Assembly: GCF_019925205.1 (NCBI RefSeq)
Contig: NC_083564.1
Span: forward strand, 10,049,491 to 10,113,490
Source: Metopolophium dirhodum
Taxonomy: Eukaryota; Arthropoda; Insecta; Hemiptera; Aphididae
Length of the DNA stretch: 64,000 bases
Direction: 5' to 3'
Both the position numbers and the translations under genes were made by a program. Of this stretch, positions 59,525 to 64,000 are shown in pieces (position 1 is the first letter of the stretch; each line of letters opens with the position of its first letter). The notes under the pieces were generated by a model. The model was not told the origin of the DNA. It was given only the letters and a program-made list of their open reading frames with translations, and did no database searches.

Positions 59525-60125
59525 AGATCACGAAACTACTTACGCTTTGGGCGTCATGGAGGATTGCCAGGTATTTTGGGAGTGGCCATGTTTTTTATTA
59601 GTTGATTTGGATAATTATTTAAACGGTTATGAAATCTTTAATAAAAGATTTTTGCTTCATCAGTTATTGATTTACTGAGTTTTAAGTCGGTATGAAGTGT
59701 ATGATTTGATACGTAGGGTAAAGCGTTCGTTAGTTTTCTAAGGACAATATTTTGAAAAAATTGAATTTTAATGATTTTTGTATTTTTTGCATTGCCCGAA
59801 AGCTGAAGTCCGTTTCAATATTGGTTTGATAATAAGCAGTTTAGTTCTAATGGAGGTATATTTATTATTGCATAATAAGGATTTAAGCATGCCAAGACGA
59901 TAATTCAATGCTAATCTTTTAGTTCTAATGTGCTGAGCCCACGTTAGTTTTTGGTCCAGAGTAAGGCCGAGGTATTTAATTTTTGGAGAAGAAAAACTGT
60001 AGGACAAGGAGTATGTCAGAGAGTGAAGGTTGTGTGAACGGATTTACTTTGATTGACTTTAAACCGCCACTCGGTAAACCATTTTTTCCATAGCGTTAAA
60101 GTGAGTTAGGAGATTTTTTGATGCT
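59525..60125 (-). mobile_element. Jockey-like LINE, 3' end of the reverse transcriptase ORF
   Basis: Minus-strand frames read WRF/VAV with VNQSKSV and HTTFTL in pieces near 60000-60090, then SSPKIKYLGLTLDQKLTWAQ and HIRTKRLALNYRLGMLKSLL (60007-59768). After a frameshift follow NIVLRKLTNALPYVSNHTLH, DLKLSKSITDEAKIFY, a stop, and RFHNRLNNYPNQLI. KYLGLTLD..LTW and YVSNHTLHxDL are typical of Jockey-clade elements after the catalytic box. 5'-truncated and dead. Confidence 0.8.
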
Positions 60126-61619
60126 ATAAGTATGTTACAGTATAATATAATTAATATTGTCCATTTCCTTTAATTCAATTTTTAAAAAAACAATTTGGTA
60201 TTCTTAATTTCTTACTCATTAAAATATATATAATATTTTCTTGTTTGAAATAACTTTCTTTACACCTAATCATAATGTTGTAAAAAATATTAAAATACAC
60301 GATTATATAAGTACAAACATTTTGAAAATTATCAAGTTTCTAAAAAAGTAAATACAAATAATGTGGAAGTAAACTTAAATTACTATAAATGACTACCTAC
60401 TTGAGTAAAAATATAACTGAGTAAAATTGTTCGTTCTTAATTGAATGTTATTAAAATACAACTAAATGTTATTCTCAATCCATGCTCCATAGTATTACAT
60501 TGTTGTTGAAAATAAACTGTTCATAACACATACTGGACCACATTATCAATTATAATTAAAAGATTATTTAGATGAGAACACGAAATAAACAAAAATATTT
60601 TGTATGTTACCTACTCACACTTATTATATTCGTATTATAATACAGTGGATTCATTATTTGCAGTCTTTAAACTTTACAAAAGTTAGAACTAGAACCATGT
60701 TTCATTAATATTATATTATGAAAGTTTTTTTTTCTAAAATATTTTATCCGACAAGAGAACAGTAAAATAAATGTATTTTGCGTGGCTAAGTTTCTTGAAT
60801 ATTTTCGTATTACGTACTGGTGTTCTTCACACAAGTCACTCATGTTTACTTGTCGCATTTTATACTGTGTACATTTTATATATTCTCAAACGTTTTTACC
60901 CAGCCAAAATTCGCTCATGTTTGTATACGCTTAATCGGATTAACAAGTTCTCATCCGGGTACCTTTGCACGGAGACACCTGTGCACCGGATTTTTAATGC
61001 GCTTGTTACCCAGAAATCATAAGAGCAAACATAGGACACTCCCTAACAAGATCAATAACTTTTCTTCCCGAATTCTATGATAATTAACAGACTTTCCGCT
61101 GTTTGAAGATTAAACAGTCACTTGACCTAAAACCATGATAAAGAACACCATTTAACACGCACCACATCAAAAAAAAAAAAAAACATAGTAAAATCATTCT
61201 TGTCGGAAATCATTTTTGTACACAGAAAACTTAATACACAAAATAATTAAAATATTATTGTTATACTATATAGATATAAATGACTAAAATAAATTCTGTG
61301 ATTATCTAAATGTAATTTAATTTCGTGTATAAATAATTATACTCGTGTCACGGGTAAAACTAAAACTTGTCGCATTTATCATATATTTACTAAAAATATT
61401 AATAATGAGGATTTACAAACGTATATATACTTCAAAATCACTGATCATTAAGACGCTATATTATCTTTCAATATACAATAAAATTATAATCTTAATAACT
61501 CAACACAATCTAGAAATATAATCCTACAAATTAACGTTTCCTAATCATATTCTAAAATCAGAAAATTGGATGAGTCTTTTAGACGCAGCAAGTCCAGATT
61601 CCTAGTTTAAATATTGCAC
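60126..61619. other. no gene seen
   Basis: AT-rich with a few overlapping short frames at 60667-61080 lacking recognisable content. Confidence 0.35.
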
Positions 61620-62060
61620 AAAAAACGATATTTTAAACACAAAATGCTGTATTTTAATTTATATGGTTTTTGTTTTTAAATTTAATTTAAAAAAAAAATC
61701 TATAATCATCAAATTTACTTACATTTAAATTGATCAATTTATTATGGTTGTGTAAGAAAACAAAAAATAAGCGATACAATAATACAGTTCTGTGATTGCT
61801 GTACTCCGACAGGTATATATATAATATATATATTTTTCTTAATTAACTTCCCTTCTTTTAGTTGTATTTTATCTTGATTTGTATATAAATCCACGATAAT
61901 ACATCAAATGTTGAAGTATGCACTTACTATATGTAGCTTCGGAGGGCTACCAAACCACATGTGACTGTCTACGACGTTTTTTTATCTGCAACCTCGATGT
62001 TTAATTAACGATCCTAATCACACATCATTTTTTTACTGTAACTGATTGAATGAATAACAG
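61620..62060. repeat. flank block B, copy 3 (partial)
   Basis: It shares ATATTTTAAACACAAAATGCTG-type sequence, TATAATCATCAAATTTACTTACATTTAAATTGAT, AATACAGTT and the final TTATCTGC with copies at 44040-44440 and 55300-55740. It contains neither the Helitron nor the long repeat. Confidence 0.6.
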
Positions 62061-62989
62061 GGCTTATCACTATATTATAACACACAATTGTCAGTAGGTA
62101 ATTGTTTACTTTATTATCTCGACTAAATATCATTTTATAATGATACGAATTGTCGTATATACTCAACAGTTTTGTCCCTTTTTATACTGTCTTGAGCGAT
62201 TTTTTTCCTAAAGTATTCCTGAAAAATACGGTTCCACCATATAAATCAGGGAAAAAAATTAAACAGGAAAAAAAATTTAGAATTGTTATTTGTATGAAAT
62301 CTTATTTCAATAAAATTATATAATATAGAAATAGTATCCACATCATGTATGACGGTTAAGAACGAAGAAATTAAAAATATTACATACATGTTATATTCAA
62401 ATATAGGTACGTAAATTAATACACATAATATAAAATGTATATTTTAAAACGTTCATAATAGTTAATTAAGAACATTCTTATATCTCAAACTCATAGTAAC
62501 TTTCATGTATTTCGATCTGCGAATAATAATGATATGTAACTAAGTTGAACTTAATATAGTACCTAACTAAGACCTAGGTTATCAAATTCCATTTATCATG
62601 AAAATCGATCAAACACAAAATTAAATAAACTATTGTTTTCAGAATATTTTCAACATGTTATAATAGTTTTTTTTTAAACAATTTTTAAAAACATTTATAC
62701 GATCACGTTCATTTTTCTAGTCTAAGATTTTATAATATTTGAGTAATGTATAGTATTAATACTGTACCTAGGTATATCATATATATAGTAAAATATGAAT
62801 CATTATCTTATAAATATTAGTAGAACGCTAAAGTTTTTAAATTACATTTTAATAGTTTAGTAAAAAAATGCACATTGAGGCATTTAAAAGTCCCCATCTT
62901 GGGTAAAGTCGATAAAAAAAAACAAAATCAATAATATTGTCTAGAACAACAGGCCTAATGTGATTGAGCGCAAAGCGTCTAATGTCGTC
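62061..62989. other. no gene seen
   Basis: AT-rich, nothing supported. Confidence 0.4.
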
Positions 62990-63330
62990 AATCATTCTCT
63001 CTCCTGACTCACGGCATGTTTGCAGACATAAAAAGGAGCCATAAGCACGCGTAACAGAGCTCCAATGATTCGTAGCTGATCGTCCGAGTCGATAATAGTG
63101 CTCGTGTGGTTCGCAACTCCATCACAGCCGCATCGGCGCTTCGAATTTCTTTGGCGAAATGTTCGTGTAAATTGTGCGCAAATGAGCTGTGAAAGTGATG
63201 AATGCACGCAAAATATAAATTGTGACCTGCAGATACCGGGGCCGATGCGCTTCGCGGTGCCACGAATCGTTATAATGTTGCAGTCGCATCGCCGTCGTTG
63301 TATACGCGTATCGTACGATAGATAATAATG
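62990..63330 (-). repeat. CpG-containing relic with a SFAHNL-type frame
   Basis: The minus-strand frame 63263-63009 reads FACIHHFHSSFAHNLHEHFA, KEIRSADAAVMELRTTRALL and on to LWLLFMSANMP. The SFAHNL part matches the opposite-strand relic at 1030-1140. The function and family are unknown; it is probably part of a mobile element, and a small gene cannot be excluded. Confidence 0.35.
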
Positions 63331-63399
63331 ATATAACGCGCGAGCACAGAAATACATATTATATATTACTATATTAGGTATATTGTACAATATAATAGT

Positions 63400-64000
63400 G
63401 TAGGTACCTATACCGACGCGGCAACAGTGTTTTACCGCGAGCTGTCAGCCGTCTACCCTCCCGCCGCCGCGATATATTTATATATTATACCAGCTACCCC
63501 TCGAACGAGGTCTGCGCGACATTTATGCACTTTGCGCGGAACACCGGGATCCATTACGTTAATTACGTCCCAGATCCGGTTAGCGGAGGAGCGTCTGTCA
63601 AAATGCCGTGTGTTATATTGCTGCGGCGATACATAATATAATATAATATGTATATATGTGTGTATAGATCTATGTAAAGTTATATACATATATAATATAA
63701 GTGCGCAGACAGTGCCACCACGTGGACGATTTTGTCGCTTTTACGGTATGGTAGGGGTGTGTGTGTGGAGAATTTACGGGTGGTGGTCGGGGGCTTACAG
63801 TTGTCACCCCGACCGCGCGCGCCCTCGCAGACCCGGAGACAACTTGACGCGGTCGAAAGTTCCGGGCCGGATATCAAATGGGCCCGGTTGACCGCGAACA
63901 ACGTTGACCGATGGACGACGATACTGCCCCTCCACCCCCCCCCACCCCCTCCGTTACAGCCACCGACCGCTGTAATAATAATATATTATACAATACACGC
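63400..64000. other. CpG-rich region, possible promoter or 5' end of a gene beyond the window
   Basis: The composition shifts sharply to GC- and CpG-rich (CCCTCCCGCCGCCGCG, CGACCGCGCGCGCCCTCGCA), with poly-C runs near 63930. Short frames on both strands do not resemble proteins. In an AT-rich insect genome such a patch often marks a housekeeping promoter or first exon; that is inference. Confidence 0.3.

Noticed and set aside
62992..63390. 132-residue minus-strand frame as a cysteine-rich protein gene
   Set aside because: It overlaps the SFAHNL frame in another phase, and that phase is the one shared with the relic near 1 kb.
1..64000. CRISPR array, bacterial operon or prophage
   Set aside because: No regularly spaced direct repeats or bacterial gene layout. 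The introns, LINEs and Helitrons are eukaryotic. Tandem sequences seen are microsatellites or decayed repeats.
1..64000. tRNA genes
   Set aside because: I looked for box A/box B pairs and cloverleaf-like stretches and found none that I can support by eye; a tRNAscan run would be decisive.

Overview
The window looks like AT-rich nuclear DNA of an insect, most probably an aphid or a close hemipteran. The evidence is the base composition, short GT-AG introns, an insect-type kinase family, and a dense load of hAT-like MITEs, Helitrons, PIF/Harbinger and Jockey-like LINE relics. The species call is inference; nothing here is diagnostic on its own.

The main content is a one-directional (minus strand) tandem family of EcKinase-like genes (ecdysteroid kinase-like / CHK domain, PF02958; aminoglycoside-phosphotransferase-like fold). 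Each complete copy has two exons: an N-lobe exon ending ...ALxxxAK and a C-lobe exon opening FHGLSY..KH. A phase-2 intron splits the lysine codon at the same place in every copy. Four copies are structurally intact: 14496-15984 (410 aa), 18646-20025 (432 aa), 23745-26147 (409 aa) and 32502-34249 (419 aa). Around them lie broken copies at 12162-12707, 16840-17790, 39893-41510 and 46914-47691. Fainter relics that ordinary gene finding would miss lie at 2440-2640, 6240-6915 and perhaps 48541-48744. A promoter-like relic without a gene sits at 30403-30547. So at least ten copies are recorded in about 46 kb, most of them dead.

The intact copies are not equivalent. Those at 14496-15984 and 32502-34249 keep the catalytic HGD, the metal-binding Asn and the DFG-position Asp. 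The copy at 18646-20025 has NGD and has lost the Asn, and the copy at 23745-26147 has HGE. The array therefore mixes likely active kinases with divergent, possibly inactive ones. EcKinases phosphorylate ecdysteroids in the one well-characterised case (silkworm ecdysteroid 22-kinase) and are proposed to act in detoxification; the substrates here are unknown.

Layout: 1-12 kb, gene-poor, with MITEs, a PIF/Harbinger fragment and two kinase relics. 12-26 kb, the dense part of the array, with two 5S-derived SINE-like copies and an hAT-like MITE between genes. 26-32 kb, a long repeat with internal duplication and a decayed LINE. 32-34 kb, a GC-rich intact kinase with a TATA box. 35-38 kb, a transposase fragment and a second copy of the long repeat. 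39-48 kb, decaying kinase copies with duplicated flanks and a Helitron. 50-56 kb, duplicated flanking blocks, another Helitron and MITEs. 56-62 kb, nearly empty apart from a LINE 3' end and a third copy of one flank block. 63-64 kb, a CpG-rich end that may be the start of a neighbouring gene outside the window.
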